Positions 48,343-58,899 of a DNA stretch of 64,000 nt are shown in pieces (position 1 is the stretch's first letter; each line of letters starts with the position of its first letter). The notes beneath the pieces were generated by a model. It did not search any database. It was not told the DNA's origin and worked only from the letters and a program-made list of their open reading frames with translations. Origin of the DNA: Symbiodinium natans (taxonomy: Eukaryota > Sar > Dinophyceae > Suessiales > Symbiodiniaceae). The stretch spans positions 344,501 to 408,500 of the forward strand of contig CAJNDS010002120.1 in the NCBI GenBank assembly GCA_905221605.1, written 5' to 3'. The position numbers and the translations under genes were made by a program.

Positions 48343-48987
48343 GGCATCACTCACCGAACATGGCAGGCCAAACTCATGTGACAACCCCACAGACAGCGAA
48401 GAACCACGAGGCAACCTCCAGACACCAAGATCCCAGGAAAGTCCGTGCAAGAACAAGGGAGGGACAACAGGAAAGGGAGGACCAAACAAAAACCACAGCA
48501 CACAGGAGAGAAGAAGCAGAGAGGCGAGACAAAAACCAGCCAGGAGCGTTACAACCCTCTACACAATGGGTTCCTCGTTCAGTCAGCCAACCACCCTTAG
48601 CTTGAGCCAGGGCACATCCAACGCGCAACCAGAAAAGGGATGCAGCGTGTCATCGCAGGTGGCTGTTACTTGTGGCTGCACTGTGCTGCATGTACAAAGC
48701 AATGACCTGGAGACGATGGCATCCTTTACTTTGTCCGTGCACAGTAGTAGCACCAGAATGCAGGCGTACCTCGGTTGCTGGTCTGTTTGTAGCGGCAACA
48801 CAAGGGCCGGCGCGCATAAATCGATTAAAATGGAAAAAGGAAGGCACTCTCTACCCTGCCCCGACGACTACTCCGGGAGCTCGATATGGTCCGCCAGCAG
48901 CCAATCAGGATCGCTCAGCAACGCAGGCCACACCACATGCTCCGGGTCCTTGCCGATAACGACCTGACGGATTGTGAGGCCGGGGGT
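48343..48987. other. Intergenic stretch in the ORF cluster
   Basis: The frame of gene 'b' stays open upstream to 48501 but without ATG. Nothing else is convincing. Confidence 0.4.
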
Positions 48988-49856
48988 TCAGGGGTACTGC
49001 GTGCGTCCGTAGCCCTTGAAGGCGGTAAAGTGTGAGTCTTCGGAAAGGGCTTCTGTGACAGGAGGCACGCGATGATTGCCCCGCACCGAGTAGCACATCC
49101 GAAGGTGGTGCTGAAAGGTCTCTACGTCCTTTCGTCCGCCATAGACTAAAATTCGTGTCTCCCCGCCCGTGGGGGCTGGCAGCAAAGGAGGCAGCCTAAT
49201 GGGGCCCATGCAGACACAAGCCCGGAAGGTCGCATGGGCCTCGGAAATTGCAATCTGGTAGGTGATGGTTCCTCCAGAGCCAAGGCCCATGAGATATGTG
49301 GGCAAGGAGATGCGAGGGCTCGCATCACGTTGGACGGCCAGTAGGAGCGGTAGAATTTCCATGGTATACACTGCCTTGGTCCAGGCCGCACCGTCAGGCA
49401 GCATCCAGGCAGGCGGTGAGCCTGCTTGTCCCGCCACAGGCCACGCGCAGGCAATGACGGCCTTTTGAAAGCCAGGTTGCTCCACAGATACTCGATGGCC
49501 CCTTGCCAAGGCAGTGGGTGCATATTCTCCACATAGAAATGTCCACAACCAGGGAGGAGAAGCACTAGCGAGTTGGCTTCCCCTGCATCCGCACTCGGCC
49601 GGGATACAACAAAGGGGAGGGTTGAACTGCCATGGCTCGCCGTAATCCAGGTGTTTTCACGCCCAGCTACGAGCGGAGGGGCAACCAATGGAGGAGGCTG
49701 CAGGTTCTCCATGCCAAGGGGCTCTTGCAATGCCATGGCGAAGAAGAGGCAGCCTACCCAACTGATGGGGCAAGGTAGAGGAAGACTGGGCAGCCTTGCC
49801 TGAGAGCCGTGCCGTCCAGCGCAAAGAAAGTCACACAACAACAAGCTTGTTCCCAA
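48988..49856 (-). pseudogene. Member of the repeated family also seen at 12.1-14.7 kb, frame-shifted
   Basis: Two overlapping minus frames each hold part of one conserved protein. The frame open from 49856 contains LLLPGCGHFYVENMHPLPWQ and GAIEYLW. The frame open from 49548 contains VAGQAGSPPAWMLPDGAAW and DASPRISLPTYLMGLGSGG. All four blocks have counterparts in the 12.1-14.7 kb array. The shift between the two frames near 49.45 kb suggests decay or an intron. The last 70 residues (VYGGRKDVETFQHHLRMCYS) are intact. Function unknown. Confidence 0.5.
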
Positions 49857-50034
49857 CGTCCCCTGACTCAGCTCCCTTCAGTTGGAGACTTCATCAGCAG
49901 CAAAACATGATCAATGGTTACAACTTTCCAAATCGGTCAAGACAACAGCATGACAATACAGGAATGCCGCATGACCATGGATAACGACCGATGTACTAGG
50001 CCGCCGTTTGTTCCGTATTCGCACAAGGTCAGCG

Positions 50035-50727
50035 TTAGATGTCACTATCCGAATGCCGATTGTCTTCAAGCAGATGCATGGTCTCTTCCTCTAAATGCTC
50101 GAGTATGTCGGTAGCAATACGTTCATCGAGGAAGCACGCTACCCACTCCAGAATGACGGCATTATCATTGGGGACGGCATCGGACATCGCTTGCAAAAGC
50201 AAATTGACTTTATCGGCAGTGAAACGCCATGCAAGCAAAAGATGCTGCTCCAAACGCGCTTTTATGAGGTAAATTGGAAAATCTTCCTGGCGATGCACTA
50301 TGATTGGCCTGGCCCAGGCTAAAAGGGCATTCTGCTGTGGTCCAGGCGGACGCCTGAACATAGCCAGTAACGCCCCGTACTCCTGGGCAAGCTCGTTCCT
50401 CAAATCCTGCGAAAGATCTCGAAGGTGGTGCGCGAGCCAGGCACGATGACCTCCAACAGAGTGCGCGAGTTCGGCCGCAGCAAACATGGCGAGGGTCCGT
50501 TGATTAGGACGTCCTTGGGCTGCCGAGGCATCGCGGATTCCTTGCAGTACGAGGAGCTTGGTGAGCGATATCCAGCCAGCACTACAAGTGTGGCTGTGGC
50601 CTTCGAGGATGGGCTCGCTGGAAAAGATCTCCGGGTGTTCGTAAGGGTAGCATCTTTCCCAGTCACTGTCGCCATCTCCATTGACAGCAGTGTAAAGGCT
50701 GCCACCAATGACCAACGAAGCAGCCAT
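50035..50727 (-). CDS. Unknown gene 'a', first ORF of the cluster
   Basis: ATG at 50727 (MAASLVIGGSLYTAVNGDGD), 230 residues, mostly helical (RTLAMFAAAELAHSVGGHRA, LLLAWRFTADKVNLLLQAMS) with an acidic tail (LEHLEEETMHLLEDN). A weak resemblance of LLLAW...IARLDAA in the plus-strand ORF at 53.7-54.3 kb may mark a paralogue. No known family. Confidence 0.5.
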   Translation of the reverse strand: MAASLVIGGSLYTAVNGDGDSDWERCYPYEHPEIFSSEPILEGHSHTCSAGWISLTKLLVLQGIRDASAAQGRPNQRTLAMFAAAELAHSVGGHRAWLAHHLRDLSQDLRNELAQEYGALLAMFRRPPGPQQNALLAWARPIIVHRQEDFPIYLIKARLEQHLLLAWRFTADKVNLLLQAMSDAVPNDNAVILEWVACFLDERIATDILEHLEEETMHLLEDNRHSDSDI

Positions 50728-50894
50728 GCCGGGCAGTTAGTTCGGGGAGGGCAAGCGGGCGCCTGCTCCTATGAGCCCTGGCGGCACAGAACAAGGGGGC
50801 AAGTTAGCGGGTAATACCATCACTCCTTTATGTTCGCGGCTGAGAGGGCTATGAGCCACAGGAACAAACTGGCAATCCATGCGGGGGACTAGGG

Positions 50895-50919
50895 CGTGTG
50901 AGTGCGGGCGCACTCACGT
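50895..50919. repeat. Palindromic 25-mer, copy 1
   Basis: Arms GTGAGTGCG and CGCACTCAC around a GG centre, flanked by CGT/ACGT. The identical 25-mer lies at 51126-51150. Confidence 0.9.
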
Positions 50920-51125
50920 ACCCAACATCAAATCACTCCCGCACCCTCACAAGATTCTTCGCAAGTAATACTCGGGAGCAAGGGAGCAATGCGAACGGGA
51001 GCTCCTGAGCCGCTTCACCGAGCCCCTGCTCGGAAATGGCGGTGAGGGGTCACTGCTCGTCAAACTTATACAGAGAACGCAAATGGATCTACTGCCTTGA
51101 GAAGAGATGCAGGTTCCTACACCGC

Positions 51126-51150
51126 CGTGTGAGTGCGGGCGCACTCACGT
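51126..51150. repeat. Palindromic 25-mer, copy 2
   Basis: Identical to 50895-50919, same orientation, 231 bases apart start to start. The 206 bases between contain a further small inverted repeat (CCGAGCCCCTGCTCGG). Confidence 0.9.
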
Positions 51151-51162
51151 GGCATGAGCAAC

Positions 51163-51783
51163 TCAACCGTCCTCCTCCACTTGCCCAGCGACTGGGGTCC
51201 TAGCCTGGCTAGAGGAGGGGAAGAGTATAGCATTGTTTCGCATTCGCGCGACACCCAAGTCCATCAATTCCGTACCATGAAGCTGCAATTTTAAATGGGT
51301 GCAGTTCACACGCACGACGGGCACGACCCGCTGTGTACTGGCGAAGGTTGACGTCGATGTCACAAAACGCCTGCGCGATGCCCAAGCCCCGATGATACCT
51401 CCCCAGCGCCGACAAACAGCAGCCACTCTCGCGGTTTCCCTCAGGGATGGGAGGGCAACCCTATAATTCTCGACTCCAGGAGCGACGTGAGGGAGGCGAG
51501 TATAACAACAACCCCAATTCGACTGTTGTTGCCGCCAGAGGTACACTTGTGGAGGCTCGGAGAGGCCTTCGCGCGGCTCTATAATTAACCACAGGCTCAA
51601 GCACACAGTGCACGCATCAAAGAGGATACAACGCAATGCATCCATTGGGCAGTCGTGAAGGTGTCTATCGCTGTGCCTGGAGGCGGGCATACAGTAGGCC
51701 GACGTAGGGCTCAACTGCGAGACAATCACAAGCAGCGGAGCAAGACGTTCCATATGGATTTGAGGGCTGGATGCCTCAACCAT
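51163..51783 (-). CDS. Doubtful ORF, 206 codons
   Basis: ATG at 51783 (MVEASSPQIHMERL). Composition is mixed and Arg/Cys-rich with no motif. It could be a chance frame. Kept because it continues the same-strand series of ORFs between the palindromes and the 52-53 kb gene. Confidence 0.25.
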   Translation of the reverse strand: MVEASSPQIHMERLAPLLVIVSQLSPTSAYCMPASRHSDRHLHDCPMDALRCILFDACTVCLSLWLIIEPREGLSEPPQVYLWRQQQSNWGCCYTRLPHVAPGVENYRVALPSLRETARVAAVCRRWGGIIGAWASRRRFVTSTSTFASTQRVVPVVRVNCTHLKLQLHGTELMDLGVARMRNNAILFPSSSQARTPVAGQVEEDG

Positions 51784-51980
51784 GTCAGTGATGCCTTCCT
51801 GAGGGGAAGGCGGTGGACTACCTCGGATCTACAGAGTTGACCTGAGCCAGCACTGCGCAGCACCCATGAAGAAGTCCCGCCAACACATTCCCTAGAATGC
51901 AAAACCGCGAAAGCAGTGTGGAACTGGAGAACGAGACCCTCATGCTTCCAAGGCCAAGCCTTAATGAAGGGCCGGGGTCC

Positions 51981-53216
51981 CTACTGCATTTTCAGAAGTA
52001 TGTTTGCATTCGGAGCAAAAGCTCGGAGTACTGTCGACGCAGGACTCGCAACTGCCCCTTGTGAGTCGGCCAGGACAAAAGATCGACACTCGAGGTGCCC
52101 ACTGCGTTCTCTCATCGCTTGCACGCATTTGACCATCAACAGGGACACAGGCCAGCTACCAGAAGCCAAAACAGGGCAAGGCAGGTCATTCCAATCGCTT
52201 GGGTTGAGGAGCTGCAGGTGCCAGGACGGCCATCCAACAGTGACGGGTGGATGCGCTGCCCTTACAGCCAGGAGATCATTGTAGGCATATACAGTGAACG
52301 GTGCGCCCACCGGCCAATCTACCAGGGCACAGCACGGAGGGACAGGTAGGTGGCTAAGTTGCGAAACCGCGAAGACCCCAAGGAGGTCTGGCTGCAGGCG
52401 GTTCGGGCACAAAGCACATAAGGCAGGGAAAAGTTGAGTGGTAAGTTGGAGAGTATCCCCTTCAAGAGCTTCTTGTCGAAAGGGGGCAACGCACCAAACG
52501 ATTTGAATCTTACAACCTTGATGTTGAGTAACGCGCACAAGGGTGAGATTGGCAACAAGGCCAGCATACCTTACCCTACAACGAGAAGCTGCTTCACGGA
52601 CTGACCAAGGGGCAGGCACGTGACGCTGCAAGGTGGACTGTGTGCGAGGCCATAGACTGCCGCAGTGGCCCTTTGCCTGCGGGTGAGGAGAATCCATTTG
52701 GGCAGGCCAATGATGCTCATGAGCAAGTCGCCCGCCCAGGAGCTGCCTTGCAGGAGTTTGATTGGTAAAGTCAGCTGTAAACGGTGAACGCAGTCGGCTC
52801 GCGAGTGGGAAGTTTCCAACTGCATGGACGTCATAAGTGCATTCGTCAAGAGGCGTGACTCCAAAGAACGCTCCGGCGTGTTCCCCCGTGGGAATCGCAA
52901 AGAAAGGCATTCCCCTCAGACCTTCCATGAGAAGTCGGAACCAGTGCGAATTAACTGATGCAAGACAGGCCACAGACTGGATCGCCAATTGGCACCAATG
53001 AAGCATGTGCCAATGAAAGTCTAAGCCACCCGAGACCTGGCCGATCTTTACTTCTTGGCTTATGCTCCAACTAAGCCAAGCCTGGAAGGCATCAGCGGCA
53101 TTTTCCGTGCCATGAACACTCTGCAATGGTAGGGCAAGAACAACCTTGATGTTGCAGAGATCCACAAGAAGGCGTTGCGCGACTGACGATGTCAGTCTTT
53201 GCACAGGGTCCTCCAC
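51981..53216 (-). pseudogene. Unknown gene, 411 open codons, 5' end damaged
   Basis: The frame is open from a GTG directly after a TAA and has no N-terminal ATG, so the true start is probably in a different frame upstream. Blocks include LDFHWHMLHWCQLAIQSVA and, near the end, VQAMRERSGHLECRSFVLAD. The latter matches VQHMRQRSGYLESRAFVLCD at 53.6-53.7 kb. The former resembles LEWQQWGLQTLRAMGSVSVA encoded on the plus strand at about 54.95 kb. It therefore belongs to a local gene family with inverted and direct partial copies. Confidence 0.5.
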
Positions 53217-53529
53217 CTCCGCAAAGAGGGATTAGAGGGTCATTGCCTAGGACCAGCGTCAAGGCCACGGGGGACAAATCCAAGGACAGAGCTTGCGGCA
53301 GAGCAAGAGTACGGGCGTACTCAAGCTGCCTTGGGTCGCTGTCAAGGCAATCTTCCTCTGTTGACATGCTCAAGTTGGGCCGTAAGGCAACGAGTCGTAT
53401 AGTGTGGCGGCAGGAAAGTGACGTCGCTGGGCAGCCTCAGACTCCCATGAGCCAAAGCACTACTACGCTATTGTGAGCCAAAGGCGGCGAGAAGGCGTTA
53501 CCAATGCAGCAAAGCCAGCCGTCCTAGCA

Positions 53530-53781
53530 TCAAAGTAGGCTGTGGAAGGCGGAGACCAGTCTAAACAGGTGACCTTCGAAGGTGAGGCACTTGTACTTAA
53601 GAAGCACCCGCGCATCCTCATGGAACGCTGTTTGGATTTTGGTGCACGTGTCCGCAACAAAACCCTGTTCATCGCAAAGTACGAAAGCCCGACTTTCAAG
53701 GTAACCACTCCGTTGCCGCATGTGTTGCACAATTAGTATTTGCAGCATTAGCACCGGCAGCATTGGATCGAATGAAGCCAT
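53530..53781 (-). pseudogene. Partial paralogue of the C-terminus of the 52-53 kb gene
   Basis: 83 codons from the ATG at 53781. VQHMRQRSGYLESRAFVLCD and TKIQTAFHEDARVLLKY align with the end of the neighbouring gene (VQAMRERSGHLECRSFVLAD, STVLRAFAPNANILLKM). No larger frame is attached. Confidence 0.5.
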
Positions 53782-54313
53782 TGGTAGTCATTCCAGCACA
53801 GCTGACTTCGAACTCACAGTCCTCCCTGCTGCAGCGGGAGCGATCCTCGTGGCTCTCTTAAATGAAAGCAAGTCGAATGAAGCCCTTTCCCCGTATCATA
53901 AGGATCGTTTATATCGAGGCGTCTCCTTTGGTAATCCACTGATCATTCACGAGATTGTCGAAAATCTGGATGAGGGAAAACTCCTACTTGCATGGACTCT
54001 CATTGAAGTCATTGCAAGGCTGGACGCTGCCACTCAACCTCGCGCTACCGTGTCAATGCTATGGAAAATAAGCGCACCAAATCTCCGTGCCATCTTGTGC
54101 GTTGGAGAACGTGCGCTTGCCCAATCACTTTCGGAGCACTTTTCTTTGACCCCCAAGTGGTCTTCACGAGTTGTCGGGGCTTTAATCGGGCACAAAACTG
54201 GATGGGGTGGGGTAGAGGCATTGCTCCAGGTCTTAACGCCAAGAGCAACAGTCATTGCCCGTGAACTGTGTGAGTGTGAACAATTCCCCTATCACTTCTT
54301 TTGGCCGTGGTAG
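53720..54313 (+). CDS. Unknown ORF, 197 codons, plus strand
   Basis: ATG at 53720 or 53774 region. The peptide looks like a real helical protein (GAILVALLNESKSNEALS, IHEIVENLDEGKLLLAWTLI, EVIARLDAA) and ends in YHFFWPW. The LLLAW segment resembles gene 'a' at 50.0-50.7 kb. It overlaps the start of the minus-strand fragment. Weak evidence only. Confidence 0.35.
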   Translation: MCCTISICSISTGSIGSNEAIGSHSSTADFELTVLPAAAGAILVALLNESKSNEALSPYHKDRLYRGVSFGNPLIIHEIVENLDEGKLLLAWTLIEVIARLDAATQPRATVSMLWKISAPNLRAILCVGERALAQSLSEHFSLTPKWSSRVVGALIGHKTGWGGVEALLQVLTPRATVIARELCECEQFPYHFFWPW

Positions 54314-54660
54314 TCATACCCTGTTTCTTCTCACACAATAGATTCAGAGCCACGTTATTGGCTTTAATGCCCCTGGCTGGACCTACCTCACTTTGGCCAT
54401 CTGTTCGCAGACAGTGGAGCTATGTGCCAATGTGTCCACTGAGTGAGGGTGTGGTTGCCCCTTGTACTTTGTGCTCGGTGGGCTTTATTGCCGCTTATGG
54501 TACTCGTACCCTTACGTGCTCCTCTGTTATTTGCTTCGTTGATTGATCACTGTTAACATTGTGATCACCTACCCATCCCCATCCGAATATAGTTGGCACA
54601 TGCGTGGCAGTTATTTTGCTCAAGCGCTCGTTATGGGAGCACTGACCCTTAACCCGCGCA

Positions 54661-55100
54661 ATGGCCTTCTGTCTGGATTTGGCGCCGGATCATCTTAGGA
54701 AGATTCTTGGCTCTTCCATCCATATTTCGCCCTGCCTCTTCTCGTATGACAACAAATTCTGTACCGTGGAGTCCAGTATCGCCTTTTGCATTATGCAGCT
54801 GGCTGGCACGGTCTCCATTCGTGCACACTTGGATGCCGATGTAAAGTCCTCCGAACTGGTTGGGGCTGCTCTCCAGCTTATCCACCGCTGTTGGTCCAAG
54901 GGACTTGCCCTCCAGTTAAGGGAGATAGATGGATGCGGATGCCTTGAGTGGCAGCAATGGGGGTTACAAACTCTGCGCGCTATGGGTTCGGTGAGTGTGG
55001 CGTGGCATAATGTACTTGCTGGCCACATCGGGCAGGCGTATATAATTGCGCTCCCGGTAACATTGCATGCATCTTGCAGAATTGCCACTACTGCCCTGGG
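54661..55100 (+). pseudogene. Plus-strand partial copy related to the 52-53 kb gene
   Basis: Open from the ATG at 54661. The segment LEWQQWGLQTLRAMGSVSVA then WHNVLAG aligns with HWHMLHWCQLAIQSVACLAS then HWFRLL of the minus-strand gene. The frame runs on into low-complexity sequence and then into Helitron sequence after about 55.4 kb, so the present ORF is a fusion of unrelated pieces. Confidence 0.4.
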
Positions 55101-55394
55101 CAGCTACAAGGTGTTTTTTCTTCGGTTGAGCTCGCTGTCCTGTCTGCCTGTTTTCCGTCTTCATGCACCTCTTCTCGCATACCAAAGGTCGCCCTCCCAC
55201 CCTGCTTGCTCGTGCCACCCATCATGGTTTTTTGGCCTGGCGTTCTTAAACGCCCCTCTGGGTCCCTCCCAGCCGAGAATGGCACCGGTGCGCCACGAGT
55301 GCAAGAGTACCAGTTCACCACCCAAACGGCCTGCGCCTTTCACAAACAGGGTCTTGGTGCGACCTGTGCTTTCGTTGGCCAAATCGCCACCTTC

Positions 55395-57595
55395 GGCGCT
55401 GATCGGCTACAACTCAGACGCACAGCTGCTTCAGTTCGTGTACGACCTCTGGCTGTTCACCACCATTGGCGGAGCCAAGAACAGTGCTAATGCTGGCATC
55501 CGAGAAGCCTTGGCGGCGAAGCCCTATTCACCGGAGCTCTGGCACACCTACCACGCTGCCTTGATCGACCTTCAGAAGCAACTGGGCTGGCCCAGCCTCT
55601 TCATCACTGTCGCGCCATATGAGTGGTCCTTCCCGTCCACCAGTGGCTAAGACGAACTTGCAAAGAGCTTGCGCTCGAGATTGGAAATCCAGTGTCCGAG
55701 ACCTTGCATCTGGCGCACGTGCTGACTCGGGCAGTCAAGGGCCTTCTTACGGGCAGCAACGAAGTGCAACCGAAGAGGGACGTGTTTTCATCCGCAGAAG
55801 GCCCTGGCAAAGTGCGGCACTGGGTTGCGAGACTGGAGTTCCAGGACGGCAAGCGCAAGCGCCACGGGCGAGGCACAATCCATGTGCACCTCCTCTTGTG
55901 GCTTGAAGATATGCAGTGCATGGATTTGGCCTCCAAGATCCGCGCCGACGTGCCCGCAGAGAAGGAGGAAGAGATGCGCGACCTCGTCGTTGGGTCCCAG
56001 TTGGACTACATGTCGAGCGGCCCCGTGCGCGAAGAACCGACCAAGGTGAGCGAGGCCCGGCAGCGGCTCCAGCTGCATCATCCGATCTGCAGGACGCCTT
56101 CAAGCAACGATGCCGCGCACCTTCCAGACGTGTTGGCCGCTCGCTGCCACGTGGACGTCCTGGCGTCGGATAGTGCTCAAGTGCTGTGCAAGCCGCCCGA
56201 CCACTCGCCATAAAATAGAAGGTGAATGTATATAAATGCAATCATTGATTGTGTTGGAATCCTGCATTCCAGGCTGCCTGCGAAAATAGCAGCTCCTTTG
56301 CTCAAGAGCTGTTAAACAACCGGGCCGTGTTCTGGCAGATTACCACCCGCTGCAGCCCGAAATGATCATGCAGCGCAGCAGCACCCACAATTCGGTCCAC
56401 CACCGTGCGCAAATTCGTGGTTCCGGTGCCGTGGGAGAAAGACCCTGCCAAAGATCGTGCAGAGTCACATGACAAGCACCTGGAGGCGCGACGACATGAC
56501 ACTCCGAGTTCTTGCGAAAGGCTGGCTCCAGCGGGCAGATTGCGCAGAAGTCTCGCCGCATGCACAGTGCCTGCAGAATCCGAACGCCTCTGAAAGATTG
56601 AATCAGAACATCGCTCGGACGAGGCAAGACCCTCGTCCAACGTTGTGTGGGCACACCAACGATCGCCACTACGGCCAATGGCGATTGCTGAACGTGCCCT
56701 TCCGCAATGTCGACGAACTCTGGCACCCACCGGAATGCTAGCCCTCGGTACAGAGCGCGCTATCCGGATCTCAACATCGACAGTGCATAGTATGTTCGCG
56801 CTGCACAAAGAAGCTCTCGACGGCTGACATGATGAAGATCTAAAACACAGTCATCATCGACGAAGTCGGCCAACTCCCAACGTGATCTTTGACAGGCTGC
56901 TCCAACTGTGGGACGCCGCCGATCGTCAACCGGCCCTCGTGTTCGTCGGAGATTGAATCTGCACGAGATGCGTCGCTGCAAGTGCGACCGACTTAAGTGG
57001 AAGCTGCAGCTGCTGCGCAGCGCCACACCTAGCGGCGTCAACTCAAGCAGATCAGAGGGCACCTGCAAATCTGCGCGGTAAAGCCGTTGCCAACCGACTG
57101 ATTAATAACTCGCCCTGCGAGCACTTCCAGAAGCTGGAATGATTCCATCTTGGATTGGATACTGGCGATCCTCAAGATAACTTCAACAACTTCTGCAAAG
57201 AGAGACGCAGGTGGATGCAGAGCCCTTTTGGAGCCGGTGCACCAGTCCATGCGGGTTACGATTACCAGGAACGCCGACAAGAAGCACGGCTTCGTCAACG
57301 GGATGGACGCCACTGTTGAGTGCCTTAGGCGCAGCGGTGCAGGTCCTAACTGACCACGGCCAAGTTCTCCTCGTTCACCCGATCACGCACGAGACTTGGC
57401 TGCCAGATGGCTCCTGCCGAAGAACGGCCTTCCCGTTGCGTTTGGGGTGCACCACACTCCACAAGATCCAAGGTGCCACTTTGTCTCACATAACGATTTG
57501 GATGGATGTACCATTCATCCGTGCAGCTTTATAGGTCGCCCTCTCGCGAGTGCAACATGATCGCGATTGGCATTTTGTAGGCTCCGTTCAAAGGA
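55395..57595 (+). pseudogene. Decayed Helitron Rep/helicase
   Basis: Helitron N-terminal domain: QLLQFVYDLWLFTTIGGAKN, then QKQLGWPSLFITVAPYEWSF, with a frameshift at about 55,625. Rep domain in the next frame: HQWLRRTCKELALEIGNPVS, VARLEFQDG and GRGTIHVHLLLWLED, whose HVH is the HUH metal site. Helicase: NTVIIDEVGQLP (Walker B, about 56,845) and ALVFVGD after another shift; MRVTITRNADKKHGFVNGMD (about 57,250); FPLRLGCTTLHKIQGATLS (about 57,440); and RAAL*VALSRVQ with TAG in place of the usual Tyr at about 57,530. Order and motifs are those of a RepHel transposase. At least three frameshifts and one stop show it is dead. Terminal TC/CTRR ends were not identified. Confidence 0.85.
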
Positions 57596-58899
57596 ACATT
57601 GCTTGCCGTCCCCGTAGCAACGACGATGGCAGGCCAACAGACGGAGCCGGACTGAGCCTGGATACAAAAGATGACGCGTGCGTGCAGCATCGACGTGTAA
57701 ATTTTTGTTGACCAAAGAGTAGTCAGCCGCCCAGAACCCATGGACCCACATTCATGCAGCCTGGCACTCATGCATCCACCTCAGCGCAGTGGTAACGCCA
57801 AGCAAGGAGGCAGCGTGTGGCGGCCAGCATGTTTGGGGGGTGTTGTGCCCGGGCGTTCACAACTGGTTTGAGCCAAAGGTGCCGCCATCACGAAAGAGGG
57901 AGGGTGGTTGAAATGGGGACTACACGCATCACAACGAAGGGGGTTACCCACAATCCCCTACGCGGAACAGCTGTAACATCAACGCGTCTCCTTTTATCGT
58001 CTCTTTGCCTCTCGACCTCTAGTATATCCTGAACTTCCAGGATGAGGCGCTTGGACACCCTGTTGGTGGTTGCCTTTTGGGTGCTTTAGGAGAGCAGGGC
58101 TATGACACGCGATACCCGCAGCATTTAACGCATCAACTGCAGCATTAAATTCACTCTTCGTGGTGGTAATAGCAAAGACATCTTGTAGGTTAGCTTTTAC
58201 TCACTATCCTCACGTAGCCGCACGAGCATCCGGAGTGTGATCCACATCAAGCCGAAAGAAGTCACAGCGATGGAAGGCCTACACTCAAGAAAGACCAATC
58301 TGGAATAAGTGAAGCGATTGACTTTTTATGAGAGGGTTTCGGCACGACCTTGTTACCAAGACGAAGTACAAAACACCAGATGGCATTAGGGTGGCTGAAC
58401 CGGCGGAGGCAAGTCAAGCCGGAGGTATGACCTAAACCGACAGTTTTAAGAGTAGAAAGTCCTGTGACTGCCTCAGCCTTGCAGCCGTGCAGCGCCAGAA
58501 TGTGCAACATTAAACTCGAAATCTGCGCACAGCTTTGCCGATGGGAAGTCTGCTATGAATAAAACTCCGATGAAGTCCGAAAGAGGCCACAAAATCAACC
58601 AGCAACAAAACCCAGCAGCATCTACCAACAGTGTGCCTGGAGCCCCAAGACTACTTCCCATCCGACACAAATGCAGACATCTGAGCAAGCACCTCCTGGT
58701 GCACGGCAACGCAAAGTAGGATGAACAACCCAAGTTTGCAGAGTAAGGTACGCTCAGGCACACCACCCTGTTCAACACTCCTGCAAATAGAGCCTCAACC
58801 CTACCCGCAAACACATTAGTACAATCACCCCTACATACAACGGGTTGTTTGACACGGCACCTGGTCCTAGGCTGGCAACTGCAAGTGATACTCACTCGC
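57596..58899. other. Stretch without a supportable gene
   Basis: Probably Helitron flank followed by the 3' region of the next element. No motif on either strand. Confidence 0.4.
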
